Positions 18,701-27,930 are shown, numbered from the stretch's first letter. The stretch is DNA of 64,000 bases from Carboxylicivirga fragile (GCA_025499625.1 JAFMVD010000030.1:1-64000), one strand, 5' to 3'. Numbers and translations are program-made. The notes: generated by a model from the letters alone, not told the origin.

Positions 18701-21700
18701 TTAAGGCCAGTAACCTCGGTAAACATAGCACAAGTAGTCTCTACAATCTCCTTTCTACTTGGCTCAATGCTTGGCTGCTCAAACGGCAAGTTAAAATGCA
18801 AAAGAATCTCTTGAATATGTTTCTTAAGCACCACATTCACACCTTCCAAACGCGCCACATCCATGTGGTAATCGCCGCTGGCTTTCAAAGTCAATATTTT
18901 CATCTTTGCATCAGAGAATAACAAGCGCTCCATTTCGATGAGAATTTCACGCATTGTGTTTTTCTCCTCCGGATCATCCAATACAAAGTGGTTCGGATGG
19001 AAACTCTTCTTATTATGAATGTATTTTAGGATGGTAGCCTTACTATATCGTGAGGCCACAATATTAAAATTCAAGTGCTTTATCTGAGGAATGCGCTTGT
19101 GAATTTGCGGCAAGAGGTTTTCGTATATTTTCGTAAAGGCCGAACTACGTATAAACTCTTCCACATTTCTGCAATCACCCACATCGCCAGAAAACTCAAT
19201 TACCGAATTTTCGGAATCCCCAATTGTAGTAACCGTAACTCCGCTAACCTGAGGCGAAGCATGATACAAGGATCGGTTCTCATTTATCTTTAAGGAAACG
19301 TTTACCTTTTTATTAACATCCCTGATATCCTTGTAATCTTCAAATAAGCTAGACAAATATTGCTTGTCAGCCTTAGTAGCAAACATTTGATGCAATACAG
19401 TCTCACTCTCAATTTCCTTTGAAGTGGTCTTTCGCACTTCTTTAAAAGCTAACCAATTAGTCAAATAGATAATTAAGGCTGTACGAATTTCCTTTTCAAA
19501 TATCTCGTAACTCAATGGAGAACCATCTAAATAACCTCCCAAAGAAAAACGCACCACTCCTGTTCGATACGGCAATACAGATATCCCTTTCTTGACAGCG
19601 ATAATCTTCGAGAACTCTTCTAAATCATTAAATGTTCCGAAATTATGGAAGTGTAAATTAAACAAATAACTGCCGTCAGAATCGAGCACGGAAACATCAG
19701 CTATGGCCAACTCATTCAGTACTTCAGAAGCCACTTTTTTAGCAATCTTCAAACGTACATTTGACTCAGTGCGGAAATTTTTATTAATCCTAAACCGATT
19801 AAGTCCTTTTACCAACTCTTTGTGATAATAAACAAAGAATGGCACCTCCTTGTATTTAAAATCATCAGGCAAACCAAGAATATCTAACTTAGCCAGAGCC
19901 ACCAATTCATCTAATAAATACAAGTGCAAAGGACTGCCTTCAAATTGACTTAATGGCTGCAACACCGATTTTGAGTGACTTGCTTTCTCTGTTGCACGCA
20001 CCACAATAAACTGTTCAATCAACTCTTTGATCTTACTGCGAGATGCACTTTTGGGCAATTCAGACTCCATGGCATCCTTCAGCTTCTTTGCACGAATTCC
20101 AATATCTAATACACTATTCAAGAAATATAAGGAACTAGAATTTCCTTTAGCGGAGGTATTGCGTTGTTTTGCAAACTTGATAACATCAGCCATTTCCGGC
20201 GTAGCCACTATAGCTCCCAAACGATCGCCCGAGGCTGCTAAATTCTTAGTTGTTGATAGCGATGAAACAACACGAATTTTAGAATATACATTTTCGTTAT
20301 TTAACACATAGCGAGATATACTCCGCCACTTAGGCATTTCACTTCCACTCGTCTTAACACTATCGGTATAGGCCTCATCTAACAACAGGGTAATTTTACT
20401 GTTGTTTACGAATTTCAAAAAGTTGATCAGACTCTCTTTGTTGAAATCTGAAAAGCCAGTTGGGTTCGAAGGATCGTTGATGATTATCGTCGTATTTTCA
20501 CAGAAACGATCCCATAAATTACCACTTGCATCAAATAATTGAAGCGTATTTTTTATGCGTCCTAATTTTGCATGAATACGTTCATAGTCGATTCGCTGAT
20601 CATCAAGATTTTCAATTTCAATATCGAATGGGTTAATTGAAAAATCTTCGTCAGAAAACAAATCAGTATATTCCCATGCCAATACTTTATTGTAAATAAT
20701 GTAAGGCTTTGGACTTCTGTCTTTAAAGAACAGAAGGTCACGAATAATCATCTGAACATCATCTGCTATCGACGTTTTTTCAAGATTACCCAAATCACTA
20801 ATAAACCCTTTCAGTATCTCTTGCTCTTCCTTGCTCTTGTTTTGATAATCCTTAAACACCCCCAGATCAATCAATACATTTCGGAATCGACCTTTGTTGT
20901 CCGACTCGTTATCAACCTTGGTAATGTACTTCTGATAAGTTTCCATAAACAAATTCACACCAAAATTCTTATGAAAATGGTTGTGAAGCGTACGCTTATA
21001 ATTATCAGGAATAAAATTAATAATGGTTTTGCAGCGCGTTTGAATCTCTTGCTTGAGAGGCTTTAATTCACGTTGTTGCAAATACTCTCCATAAGTGCGC
21101 AATTGATTTCTACCACCGCCTTCAAGAATCGTCGCTATTTTTAAGTTAGGATTACTTGAATAAAAATATTGACATAACTTCTGCTCAAAACCTTCAATCA
21201 ACACTTTATTCTGTTGATTACGCGCCTTCTCATCAACCGTATTCTGAATGAATACAATAAAATCGCGCAATTTCTGAAGCGAATATCGATCCTTTAATAT
21301 CTGACGAGTAAACCCATCAAATTTAAATAGGTTGGTATTTTTAACAACATCATCAGTTTCTCCTAATTGCTCTTGTTTTAATTCTTTAAGTTCCGAATTG
21401 TATTCCTCTACCTTTTTCTCAAGTAAATCTTTGAATTCGGCAAGATACTTGGTGTTTACATTTTCAAGAATCAAGCGCAAGTTAAGCTGAGTATTAGCTG
21501 GAGAACCCAATTTCTTGGTATGAACTTTATTAAGCGTATTTATAATACCATTGTGAAAACTAAAAACCAGGCAAGTGTTGGAAGCTATTGATTCTGGCGA
21601 ATCATCCACAATTACCAAACGCGAAAGCATAGGAAACCATTTGGATCCCGCAAACATGTTTTTACGCATGTGTTTCACCTTCACAGCAAATACACTTGAA

Positions 21701-22488
21701 GAGTCTTCAAGCATTAATTGAAATAAATCTTCGCCTTTTACATTCTCAACAACCTTTACACAATCACGACCAAAAACATCACCCTTTAATAAATCAATAG
21801 CAACATCTGAATTACCAGAAACCACCGTGCGAATCAGACCATTTAGGCCTTTAAAGTTAACTGCCCACTCCGTTCGGTGAAGAAAGTTATCCTTTTCGGC
21901 TTTAGTTGTATAATGCGTACTTTGGTTAATCATTTGTTCCAGGGTATCCATGAGGTAGTTCCAATGCGCCTCATCAATATCTCCAATTACGCCAATCACA
22001 TCACGAAAACGCCTTAGATCCTGAAGTAAATCACCCACCACAACCTTTGATACAAAATTGATGGTTTGATCAGTAACAGGTGGCGTACCAACCGAAAAAT
22101 CGTGTACTTTCAAAAGGCTAGATAACCATTTTTTCTGTTGTTTATCAAGCATATCGGCATCGATAAAACCAGCAACTTTTTGGTTAAACTTACGCTTAAG
22201 CGAGTTATAAACAAAAGCCTTTGAATCCTCGTGTGGAAACAGCATCAGTGACACATCTACATAAGATGGAATCTCTTCACGAAACTTCAATAAGTACTTT
22301 TGAATCTCAGCCTGTTGACGAGCCGGATCATTCGGTTCCTCATGGCACAATTTCACAAATGATTTAAGATTGTCAAAAATGAAATTGGGGAGTAAAACTT
22401 CTGCCCTTTCGCCCAATGCGGCATAAAGGTCGATAAATTCGCGTGCTTCCTTTCTAAGAAAGGCTTTGGGAACACCTTCTAATTGCAT
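15775..22488 (-). CDS. Giant 2,237-residue fusion: PLP aminotransferase-like domain plus PEPCK/HPr-kinase-like domain
   Basis: One uninterrupted frame with no signal peptide or membrane helix, so it is probably cytoplasmic. Residues 1 to about 600 are helical and unrecognised. Residues about 620-1020 look like a fold-type-I PLP enzyme: NDPSNPTG at 671-678, D704 in LLLDEAY, Schiff-base K748 in STTKN, R756 in ASGDRLG, and R980 in VVRFSLGG at the substrate-carboxylate position. About 1020-1600 is unrecognised. Near 1668-1800 is a P-loop resembling HPr kinase and ATP-PEPCK: H1668, GDSGVGKSE with K1694, D1722 in IAGDM, R1776 in LNSRST and DIILTAH. The C-terminus is Lys/Ser-rich. The key residues of both domains are present, which favours activity. 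The substrate is unknown, and assignments are by eye. It is monocistronic. Confidence 0.8.
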   Translation of the reverse strand: MQLEGVPKAFLRKEAREFIDLYAALGERAEVLLPNFIFDNLKSFVKLCHEEPNDPARQQAEIQKYLLKFREEIPSYVDVSLMLFPHEDSKAFVYNSLKRKFNQKVAGFIDADMLDKQQKKWLSSLLKVHDFSVGTPPVTDQTINFVSKVVVGDLLQDLRRFRDVIGVIGDIDEAHWNYLMDTLEQMINQSTHYTTKAEKDNFLHRTEWAVNFKGLNGLIRTVVSGNSDVAIDLLKGDVFGRDCVKVVENVKGEDLFQLMLEDSSSVFAVKVKHMRKNMFAGSKWFPMLSRLVIVDDSPESIASNTCLVFSFHNGIINTLNKVHTKKLGSPANTQLNLRLILENVNTKYLAEFKDLLEKKVEEYNSELKELKQEQLGETDDVVKNTNLFKFDGFTRQILKDRYSLQKLRDFIVFIQNTVDEKARNQQNKVLIEGFEQKLCQYFYSSNPNLKIATILEGGGRNQLRTYGEYLQQRELKPLKQEIQTRCKTIINFIPDNYKRTLHNHFHKNFGVNLFMETYQKYITKVDNESDNKGRFRNVLIDLGVFKDYQNKSKEEQEILKGFISDLGNLEKTSIADDVQMIIRDLLFFKDRSPKPYIIYNKVLAWEYTDLFSDEDFSINPFDIEIENLDDQRIDYERIHAKLGRIKNTLQLFDASGNLWDRFCENTTIIINDPSNPTGFSDFNKESLINFLKFVNNSKITLLLDEAYTDSVKTSGSEMPKWRSISRYVLNNENVYSKIRVVSSLSTTKNLAASGDRLGAIVATPEMADVIKFAKQRNTSAKGNSSSLYFLNSVLDIGIRAKKLKDAMESELPKSASRSKIKELIEQFIVVRATEKASHSKSVLQPLSQFEGSPLHLYLLDELVALAKLDILGLPDDFKYKEVPFFVYYHKELVKGLNRFRINKNFRTESNVRLKIAKKVASEVLNELAIADVSVLDSDGSYLFNLHFHNFGTFNDLEEFSKIIAVKKGISVLPYRTGVVRFSLGGYLDGSPLSYEIFEKEIRTALIIYLTNWLAFKEVRKTTSKEIESETVLHQMFATKADKQYLSSLFEDYKDIRDVNKKVNVSLKINENRSLYHASPQVSGVTVTTIGDSENSVIEFSGDVGDCRNVEEFIRSSAFTKIYENLLPQIHKRIPQIKHLNFNIVASRYSKATILKYIHNKKSFHPNHFVLDDPEEKNTMREILIEMERLLFSDAKMKILTLKASGDYHMDVARLEGVNVVLKKHIQEILLHFNLPFEQPSIEPSRKEIVETTCAMFTEVTGLNVNELDLEKFLLEFFEGLRQDEEYVNIEILPRSIGILIDTVKKRVLSEDLSMPERVLYVYLLQHENSFYRHALEKLKYLQAKIDATSDDELKMITENLLTEILPQEIDDIMNYIIRKKDIKVSQEKLNEVTRKVVNFIVGVQNLSKGTDYYQRYAHTLIKVVEIHFSRQNSSVNEMIQHGVSLYRHFEMQDQTLETFENGSLKWINELMTKCGVVSVEQPIQLHTRIVTDAKKREYPFHKIDRSEEVSEYLMEMNDGNSKNNYIKALSTKPSSKFFERRLAQFVANMDPDDYRCKILQHGAVKEMFVFQKGYIKYMTDNFRLMQYKDISLQEAQNFQPDVLLFLGAPEKVISFPQVGFFDIKGPNGSIKTLVTPLKKEADYFGDVKKPRLTMINEKVKEMGGIPKHGSLFAVELEDGSIFVVEIDGDSGVGKSEMIAALILKWLKQNLPGVRSIKMIAGDMFHVFRDKQGNIYGFGTEVGDFSRVTDFDPDFIKYYKYLFESSADSNVTDLNSRSTVSGLCEIQMPYKIDIILTAHNYSKEEAGITRVDNPENFMMYIDSHGERKEKATSQDGPNFQRTFHRYTADKNIVDVLAKHGNYLDDVLDWEYVPSERVYYLASSYKMMDKIDIEQVVNQIFVGKSFEYNNEAVNIIKVNFDIVKNRFVAEVKASDESETLHVVINRNVFGQMFDALASTPAGQPFIAQEGQVESRYYLTDVLSGGEDRLGAGRKVQCGIVSTEIGKKGKEITGPQKAAEALTDLIQDLRAGSSEMNESKNKVRQSVREHYAHIFTNGRSSNEIWRYNFYLYQLDKMMKAEFVRMDDPSVAVDLAGVNMYEPKNKKEAFSPLLVTPNLNIELSSFGETCNELMSLPNYPEFAEEFMDGADQLYQAVGYAQETMVNNMITQLLLMGEYIEFDDLLKGRITEKVNRETIAAAKYAVLKELERRKEKAVSNKSKASVKKTTIPDKKSSGGNKK

Positions 22489-22595
22489 GATTTTAGATTA
22501 ATGTTAAAATATTAATTTCCTTAATTAATAATCATCAAAAAGCTGTTGTTGGATGCGATTCAAAACAAAACCGAAGCGTTGCTTATAAAATCGTT

Positions 22596-22603
22596 CAAAT
22601 ATA
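22596..22603 (-). promoter_or_regulatory. -7 box of the giant-protein gene
   Basis: The minus strand reads TATATTTG, a full TAnnTTTG match about 108 bases before the ATG. The -33 element is not obvious. Confidence 0.45.
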
Positions 22604-22680
22604 AAAACATTACTTACATATCCACATGATATCCATTATAAATGTAATAATTAGAAAATTATTCTATTTTAAAAACACAC

Positions 22681-22708
22681 AAAAAAAGCAGCTCTGTTAA
22701 AGAGCTGC
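22681..22708 (-). terminator. Intrinsic terminator of the S46 peptidase operon
   Basis: GCAGCTCT (22688-22695) pairs perfectly with AGAGCTGC (22701-22708) over a 5-base loop, followed on the minus strand by seven T residues. It lies 54 bases after the peptidase stop. Confidence 0.88.
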
Positions 22709-22761
22709 CTTTGAAATATCATTTATCAATTATTCTTAACAAAGAAATTTACATTCATTTA

Positions 22762-24921
22762 TTATTCAACAATTGTCATTTCGTCTAATAAATAACCTGC
22801 TCCCGCAAACTTGTCGACAATAAATAATACGTAGCGAATATCCAAAGAGATATTACGACACTGATCAGGGTTGAACATGAGATCGCTCATTACGCCTTCC
22901 CAGGCACGATCAAAGTTAATTCCTATTAAATGCCCTTCTGCATTCAAAACAGGACTACCCGAATTTCCACCTGTGGTATGATTAGTTGCAGCAAAACAAA
23001 CAGGTACAGAACCATCCACTTCGTAACGACCATAATCCTTGTTCTTATACAATTCTTTCAATTTCGCCGGAACCCTGTAATCGTAGATATCAGGATTATC
23101 TTTTTCCATGATACCTTCAAGGCTAGTTGAATGCTTATAATAAACTGCATCTCGAGCTGTATATCCTTTTACCTGTCCGTAAGATACGCGTAAAGTAAAA
23201 TTCGCATCAGGATAAAATACTTTATCTGACTCAAATTTCATCTGAGCAGCCATATAATCTTTATTCAACACAGCTAATTCACTTCGGTATTTATTAAGTT
23301 GAGGATACACCTTATCTGTATACACTGTTTCAAAACTATTATTCAGAACATAAGCAGGGTCTTTCTCTAAAGCCTTAATTGATTTGCTTGAGAAATTGTT
23401 AATGAAATCCAGCACAAGATCCTTATCATCAAATATGGATTTTTTATACAGATAATCAACATACTTCTCTACATTACCTTTGTATTTACTATTAATCAAT
23501 GTATAGATTTCTGGTTGGAAAGCCTTATCAATATTACTTGCATACATACCTAGTAGTTGAGCAGAAATCTCCTTATCTAGTGGTTTATAATAGTCCTTAA
23601 AGAATCGTTCCGCTCTTTCGACTAGTTTAGCTTTTACAGCATTAGCTGCATCTTCGTTAACTTCTTCTCCTTCATAGATAGCTTTTAAAGCTTCCATCTG
23701 ACTTGCCAGGTAAACTAGCTCCATACCATTTGAACGAATCATCTCACGATAATAACCGTATGTCAGATTGTAATTGGCATAATCCTTATAAATGCTTTTA
23801 TATTTACTTAACAAGTCAACATATTCAGGTGCCTTAACCTTAGCCCATTTCACAAAGGCTTCTTCTTGCTTTTGCTTTTTATTAATGGCATCAAGAATTT
23901 CTAATCCGCGATTTTCGCCAATCCAGCGTTTCCAGCTATTGGAGATCCGTGCATTCTTAGCAGCATACTTAATACGTACTGCAGGGTCTGCTTCCTGGTA
24001 GCGATTCATTATATTTAACTTCTCAGTTCGTACATCAATCAACTTAGGATTAACTGTTTCTGTTAACATTTCAAGGTGGTACGATGGTACATATTGATAA
24101 GTGCTACCTGGATATCCAAATACCATTGTAAAGTCACCCTCTTGCACGCCTTTCATCGAAACAGAAAAATGTTTACCTGGCTTATAAGGCACATTGTCTG
24201 CAGAATATTCAGCGGGTTTATTGTCCTTATCGGCATAGATGCGAAACATTGAGAAATCACCAGTATGACGAGGCCACATCCAGTTATCAGTATCACCACC
24301 AAACTTACCTATGGCTGAAGGAGGAGCTCCAACCAAGCGCACATCTTTGTAGATTTCATTAACAAACAAAAAGTACTGATTGCCATGGAAAAATGGCTTT
24401 AAAACGGCTTTATAGTGTGTGTCTTTTACAGCCTCTTCTTTAATTGCTTTGATATTAGCCGCTATAACTTTATTGCGCTCCTTGTCTTCCATACCTTCAG
24501 TTGTACCTTCCAGTACCGCATCAGTAACATCATCCATGCGCTTTAAGAAAGTTACAGATAAACCAGGGTTAACCAATTCTTCTTCTTGCGACATTGCCCA
24601 AAAACCATTGGTCAAATAATCATTCTCAACCGAACTATGATATTGTATTTGTCCATAGCCACAGTGGTGGTTGGTAACAATTAATCCTTTGTCAGAAATC
24701 AACTCACCTGTACATCCTCGACCAAAAATTACCACCGCATCTTTCAAACATGCTTGGTTTACACTATACACATCTTCCGCAGTCAATTTAAAACCCATTT
24801 CCTGCATCTGCTCTATGTTATATTTCTGCAATAACATAGGAATCCACATACCTTCGTCGGCACGCGATTGTATTTGAATAATCGTTAGAGCAATAATGCT
24901 CAATACTAATTTTCTAATCAT
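22762..24921 (-). CDS. dpp11: S46-family dipeptidyl peptidase, DPP11-type (Asp/Glu-specific)
   Basis: The 719-residue protein has a signal peptide and the full S46 layout: N-terminal beta-barrel with catalytic His in TNHHCGYG (H85), the Asp region GGDTDNWMWPRHTGDF, a long helical domain at about 290-570, and catalytic S654 in TGGNSGSPV. S46 enzymes remove dipeptides from peptides in the periplasm. R672 in INFDRAWEG sits 18 residues after the serine, at the place where Arg673 gives Porphyromonas DPP11 its preference for Asp/Glu at P1, whereas DPP7 has Gly. DPP11-type specificity is therefore likely but remains inference. It is last in the KdsC-UbiA-Maf cluster, 19 bases after maf. Confidence 0.9.
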   Translation of the reverse strand: MIRKLVLSIIALTIIQIQSRADEGMWIPMLLQKYNIEQMQEMGFKLTAEDVYSVNQACLKDAVVIFGRGCTGELISDKGLIVTNHHCGYGQIQYHSSVENDYLTNGFWAMSQEEELVNPGLSVTFLKRMDDVTDAVLEGTTEGMEDKERNKVIAANIKAIKEEAVKDTHYKAVLKPFFHGNQYFLFVNEIYKDVRLVGAPPSAIGKFGGDTDNWMWPRHTGDFSMFRIYADKDNKPAEYSADNVPYKPGKHFSVSMKGVQEGDFTMVFGYPGSTYQYVPSYHLEMLTETVNPKLIDVRTEKLNIMNRYQEADPAVRIKYAAKNARISNSWKRWIGENRGLEILDAINKKQKQEEAFVKWAKVKAPEYVDLLSKYKSIYKDYANYNLTYGYYREMIRSNGMELVYLASQMEALKAIYEGEEVNEDAANAVKAKLVERAERFFKDYYKPLDKEISAQLLGMYASNIDKAFQPEIYTLINSKYKGNVEKYVDYLYKKSIFDDKDLVLDFINNFSSKSIKALEKDPAYVLNNSFETVYTDKVYPQLNKYRSELAVLNKDYMAAQMKFESDKVFYPDANFTLRVSYGQVKGYTARDAVYYKHSTSLEGIMEKDNPDIYDYRVPAKLKELYKNKDYGRYEVDGSVPVCFAATNHTTGGNSGSPVLNAEGHLIGINFDRAWEGVMSDLMFNPDQCRNISLDIRYVLFIVDKFAGAGYLLDEMTIVE

Positions 24922-24940
24922 TTTGTTGACTATTTATGTA

Positions 24941-25516
24941 TTAAAAATTTTGTAATTCCTGATATAATTTCTGAACTGGTAAACCAACCACATTAAAGTA
25001 AGAACCTTCAATACGCTCAATACCAACCATTCCAATCCATTCTTGAATTCCGTAAGCACCGGCCTTATCAAACGGTTTGTAATTGCATATATAATGATTG
25101 ATTTCATCATCTGTTAAGGCCTTAAAAAAGACTTTTGTAGAAACTGAAAAACAATATTGTTTTTGTGATGAGCTTAAGGCAACTCCAGTAATTACCTCAT
25201 GCTCGTTATTTGATAATGTCTGAAGCATCCTGAAAGCATCGGCCGTATCAATTGGTTTACCAAGAATTTTTCCATTACATACTACAATGGTATCGGCAGT
25301 AATAACAATGGTTTCATCATTCTTCAACTCCTCTGCATATGCTTTAGCTTTATGTTGCGCTAAAAACTCAGGCACCTCATCACTCGGCATTTCTTGGGGA
25401 TACACTTCGTCCACATCCGGCTTAACCAGCACTTCAAAAGGTATATCTAACTGCTTCAACAACTCTTGTCTTCTTGGCGATTGAGATGCCAAGATTAACT
25501 TACGATTTAATACCAT
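24941..25516 (-). CDS. maf: Maf-type nucleoside triphosphate pyrophosphatase
   Basis: The 191-residue protein begins LILASQSPRRQELL, the nucleotide-binding signature of Maf, and carries TADTIV with the catalytic aspartate region, GKP, and the KPFDKAGAYGIQ block. Maf proteins hydrolyse non-canonical or surplus nucleotides (dTTP, UTP and modified forms) to monophosphates and are linked to septum control. The length and the conserved YGIQ place it in the dTTP/UTP subgroup, although exact specificity is inferred. It follows the UbiA-family gene by 109 bases and precedes the peptidase gene by 19 bases, a close linkage that suggests co-transcription. Confidence 0.9.
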   Translation of the reverse strand: MVLNRKLILASQSPRRQELLKQLDIPFEVLVKPDVDEVYPQEMPSDEVPEFLAQHKAKAYAEELKNDETIVITADTIVVCNGKILGKPIDTADAFRMLQTLSNNEHEVITGVALSSSQKQYCFSVSTKVFFKALTDDEINHYICNYKPFDKAGAYGIQEWIGMVGIERIEGSYFNVVGLPVQKLYQELQNF

Positions 25517-25625
25517 TTATTATTATTCTCACGAGTTAAGCCAACAAATATATAAGAAAAGAAATTTTAAGACACTGACATCAATATGCTTTGCGACATA
25601 AAATTAAAATAAACAAATTGATAGT

Positions 25626-26570
25626 TTAGGCAAAATATTGACCTGCCAACAATAAGAACATGATACCCAATAACATTACTAATTTGCTAATACGACTCAC
25701 CCAGTGGTAATCTTTACTAGTTTTAGCGCGATACCAAAGAAATAGCAATATAAGATGTGGCAAAGTAAAACCAACTATAAAGTAGACTTTCACATAAGGA
25801 ATTTCCCGAATTTCAGGAATTAAGAAATAAATTATCCATAAAATGAATAATGATGCCAACTCCATAAGAAAAACAAAAGCCTTTGTTAAAGGCATACCCA
25901 AAGCGATTGGCAGAGTCCTACAACCTACAGCTTTATCTCCTTTCAAATCTTCAGCATCTTTTATTATTTCACGCGTTAGGTTAGTTATGAAAGCAAATAA
26001 GGCAAAGCCCATTGCCCAAAACCACGCCGTTGAACACGCTTGCGTTTGCAATACCTGAACGCCATGGACACGCGATAACATAGCAAACTCAATGGACACA
26101 ACCAGTAATGCAACAAGCGCAGTTAACATTGAAATAATTAAATTTCCAATTAACACGTGACGTTTAAAAGTTGTACTATAATACCAAAGTGTAATCGGTA
26201 CTGCCAGATATATGAGTGCGTACACTTCTTTGCGAGCCACATAGGCCAAAAAGAAACCGATGAGAATTCCAGTAATTGAAAGCACAACGTGTAAAAATAG
26301 GGCTACTCGTCGTTTAATGACCTTCCCTACCAACACCTTTTCTGGTCGATTAATTCGATCAATTCGTATATCGAAATAATCATTAATAATGTAACCCGAA
26401 GCAGCCAATAAAACAGTAGATACAACCAATAGAATAAATCGAAAATCACTTAATACAGGCTGAAGCCCATAATGCTCAAGGATTGGAATCAACAGAGCAT
26501 AGCGCAGCATAAATTGCAACAATGCAATGATCAACAAATTCTTATATCGTATCAGTCGTAAATAGGCCAT
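25626..26570 (-). CDS. UbiA-family prenyltransferase (geranylgeranylglycerol-phosphate transferase-like)
   Basis: The 314-residue membrane protein has about nine transmembrane helices and the two Asp-rich motifs of UbiA enzymes: NDYFDIRIDRINRPEK near residue 63 and DAEDLKGDKAVG near 210. These bind Mg-diphosphate and carry out prenyl transfer. Bacteroidota members are often labelled geranylgeranylglycerol-phosphate geranylgeranyltransferase, but the acceptor here is not shown. Gene order KdsC-UbiA-Maf suggests a conserved cell-envelope cluster. It lies 56 bases after kdsC. Menaquinone (MenA) or other lipid-linked roles are alternatives. Confidence 0.8.
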   Translation of the reverse strand: MAYLRLIRYKNLLIIALLQFMLRYALLIPILEHYGLQPVLSDFRFILLVVSTVLLAASGYIINDYFDIRIDRINRPEKVLVGKVIKRRVALFLHVVLSITGILIGFFLAYVARKEVYALIYLAVPITLWYYSTTFKRHVLIGNLIISMLTALVALLVVSIEFAMLSRVHGVQVLQTQACSTAWFWAMGFALFAFITNLTREIIKDAEDLKGDKAVGCRTLPIALGMPLTKAFVFLMELASLFILWIIYFLIPEIREIPYVKVYFIVGFTLPHLILLFLWYRAKTSKDYHWVSRISKLVMLLGIMFLLLAGQYFA

Positions 26571-26626
26571 ATTTCACTCAGTATATTAGACCTTGAAAAT
26601 ACCTATTAAAATTGAATTGACCAATG

Positions 26627-27142
26627 CTACCAAATATAATCAAGTGCCCACTTGCCATGTGCGCGTAACACTTGTTCCATTACATCGCGAACAGCGCCCT
26701 CACCACCTTTACGGTCAGAAATATATTTACAAAGCGATTTGATTTCTTCAACAGCGTCAGCAGGACATGTTGGAATACCCACTCGTTTCATTACCGGGTA
26801 ATCTGGTAAATCATCACCCATGTATAGTACCTCGTAGGCTTTTAAGCCTTGATCCTCTGCCCATTTCTCAAAAACAGGCCACTTATCCGAAATGCCCAAA
26901 TATACATTCTGCACACCAAGTCCTTCGTAACGTTTACGAACAGCATCAGTTGTTCCACCGGAAATAATAGCAACAGGATACCCTAATTTTACAGCCAATT
27001 GCAGAGCAAATCCATCCTTGATATTAGCTGTACGCATTGGCTCTCCACTTACATGCATGGGTATCATTTGTGATGATAACACACCATCCACATCAAAGGC
27101 AAATGCCTTTACTTTCATCAAGTCTTCTTTAAAATTGCTCAT
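26627..27142 (-). CDS. kdsC: 3-deoxy-D-manno-octulosonate 8-phosphate phosphatase
   Basis: The 171-residue protein is a cap-less HAD phosphatase of the KdsC type: nucleophile D17 and D19 in FAFDVDGVLSS, the ISGG threonine/serine motif, and MGDDLPDYPVM for the metal aspartates, ending with the C-terminal AVRDVMEQVLRAHGKW. It removes phosphate from KDO-8-P in lipopolysaccharide core synthesis. The length and the GDDxPDxPVM motif are typical. It heads the cluster with the UbiA-family, Maf and DPP11 genes. The product is soluble and probably tetrameric. Confidence 0.9.
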   Translation of the reverse strand: MSNFKEDLMKVKAFAFDVDGVLSSQMIPMHVSGEPMRTANIKDGFALQLAVKLGYPVAIISGGTTDAVRKRYEGLGVQNVYLGISDKWPVFEKWAEDQGLKAYEVLYMGDDLPDYPVMKRVGIPTCPADAVEEIKSLCKYISDRKGGEGAVRDVMEQVLRAHGKWALDYIW

Positions 27143-27311
27143 TGTATATTTTATTTGCTGCGAATATAGTTAATTAGATTGTTAGTCCCCGTAATCATCG
27201 GGATTTGTCAGAAGGCAGTAGTTTATTAGTGTTAATTGAAGTTCAATCACCTATAAGCAAAATTATAAAAAAAACTACTGACTTCTGGCTAATTACCAAC
27301 AAACTACTAAA

Positions 27312-27776
27312 TTAAGTATGATCAAGAATTATTTTCCATTCACCATCAATATTCTTCCAGACCAAGGAAAAGTAACCATCTGCATCTCCTATTTCACGTG
27401 TTAAGTGATACTTCCCAATAAGCAACACACAATCATCGGCCAACATATTAAAATGCTCAAAGGTATATTTAAGTTCACCAATTGCGGCTGCATCAGGATA
27501 CCCTTTCTTGTAATTCTTTAGTGTTTGCTCCCAGCCATTGGTTACCTTATTAATGCCCATAAACAGCATCGAATCCGATTTCCAGTAAACCTGCATATAA
27601 CCTTCAAAATCACCTTTGTTCCAACAGTGGCGAGACGCTTCCATTTGCACCAGTATATTTTCTTTTACTTCTTTTGGAGGCTCACTAATTACTTTGTTAT
27701 GATCCTGCTCATTGCATTGACAGGATGAAAATACAATTACAAAGCTTAATAGGAATAATTTCTGAAGATAACGCAT
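27312..27776 (-). CDS. DUF4440/SnoaL-like lipoprotein
   Basis: The 154-residue protein has a lipoprotein signal with Cys19 (IVFSSC) and a C-terminal NTF2-like fold recognisable from HCWNKGDFEGYMQVYWKSD and from DGYFSLVWKNIDGEWKI, matching DUF4440/SnoaL-like proteins. Such domains often bind small ligands or act as polyketide-cyclase-like enzymes, but in secreted lipoproteins the job is unknown. No neighbour gives a clue, since the kdsC cluster and the IMPACT gene are on either side with separate transcription. The lipobox anchors it to the inner or outer membrane. Confidence 0.75.
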   Translation of the reverse strand: MRYLQKLFLLSFVIVFSSCQCNEQDHNKVISEPPKEVKENILVQMEASRHCWNKGDFEGYMQVYWKSDSMLFMGINKVTNGWEQTLKNYKKGYPDAAAIGELKYTFEHFNMLADDCVLLIGKYHLTREIGDADGYFSLVWKNIDGEWKIILDHT

Positions 27777-27875
27777 ATGTGTTTTTTAATGATTCAGGAT
27801 AAAAATACAACCCACTCACTTAATTCACAATTAAGCTGAGAAAGATCATATATTCGAAAAAGCAAGTGTTTGGCC

Positions 27876-27906
27876 TTGGGATGCACTCAGCTTTTTGTTA
27901 CATTCG
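27876..27906 (+). promoter_or_regulatory. Promoter of the IMPACT gene
   Basis: A TTG at 27876-27878 is followed after 20 bases by TACATTCG (27899-27906), one mismatch from TAnnTTTG. The leader would be about 18 bases. Confidence 0.45.
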
Positions 27907-27930
27907 ACTTCTTGATTAGAAATAAAGTGA

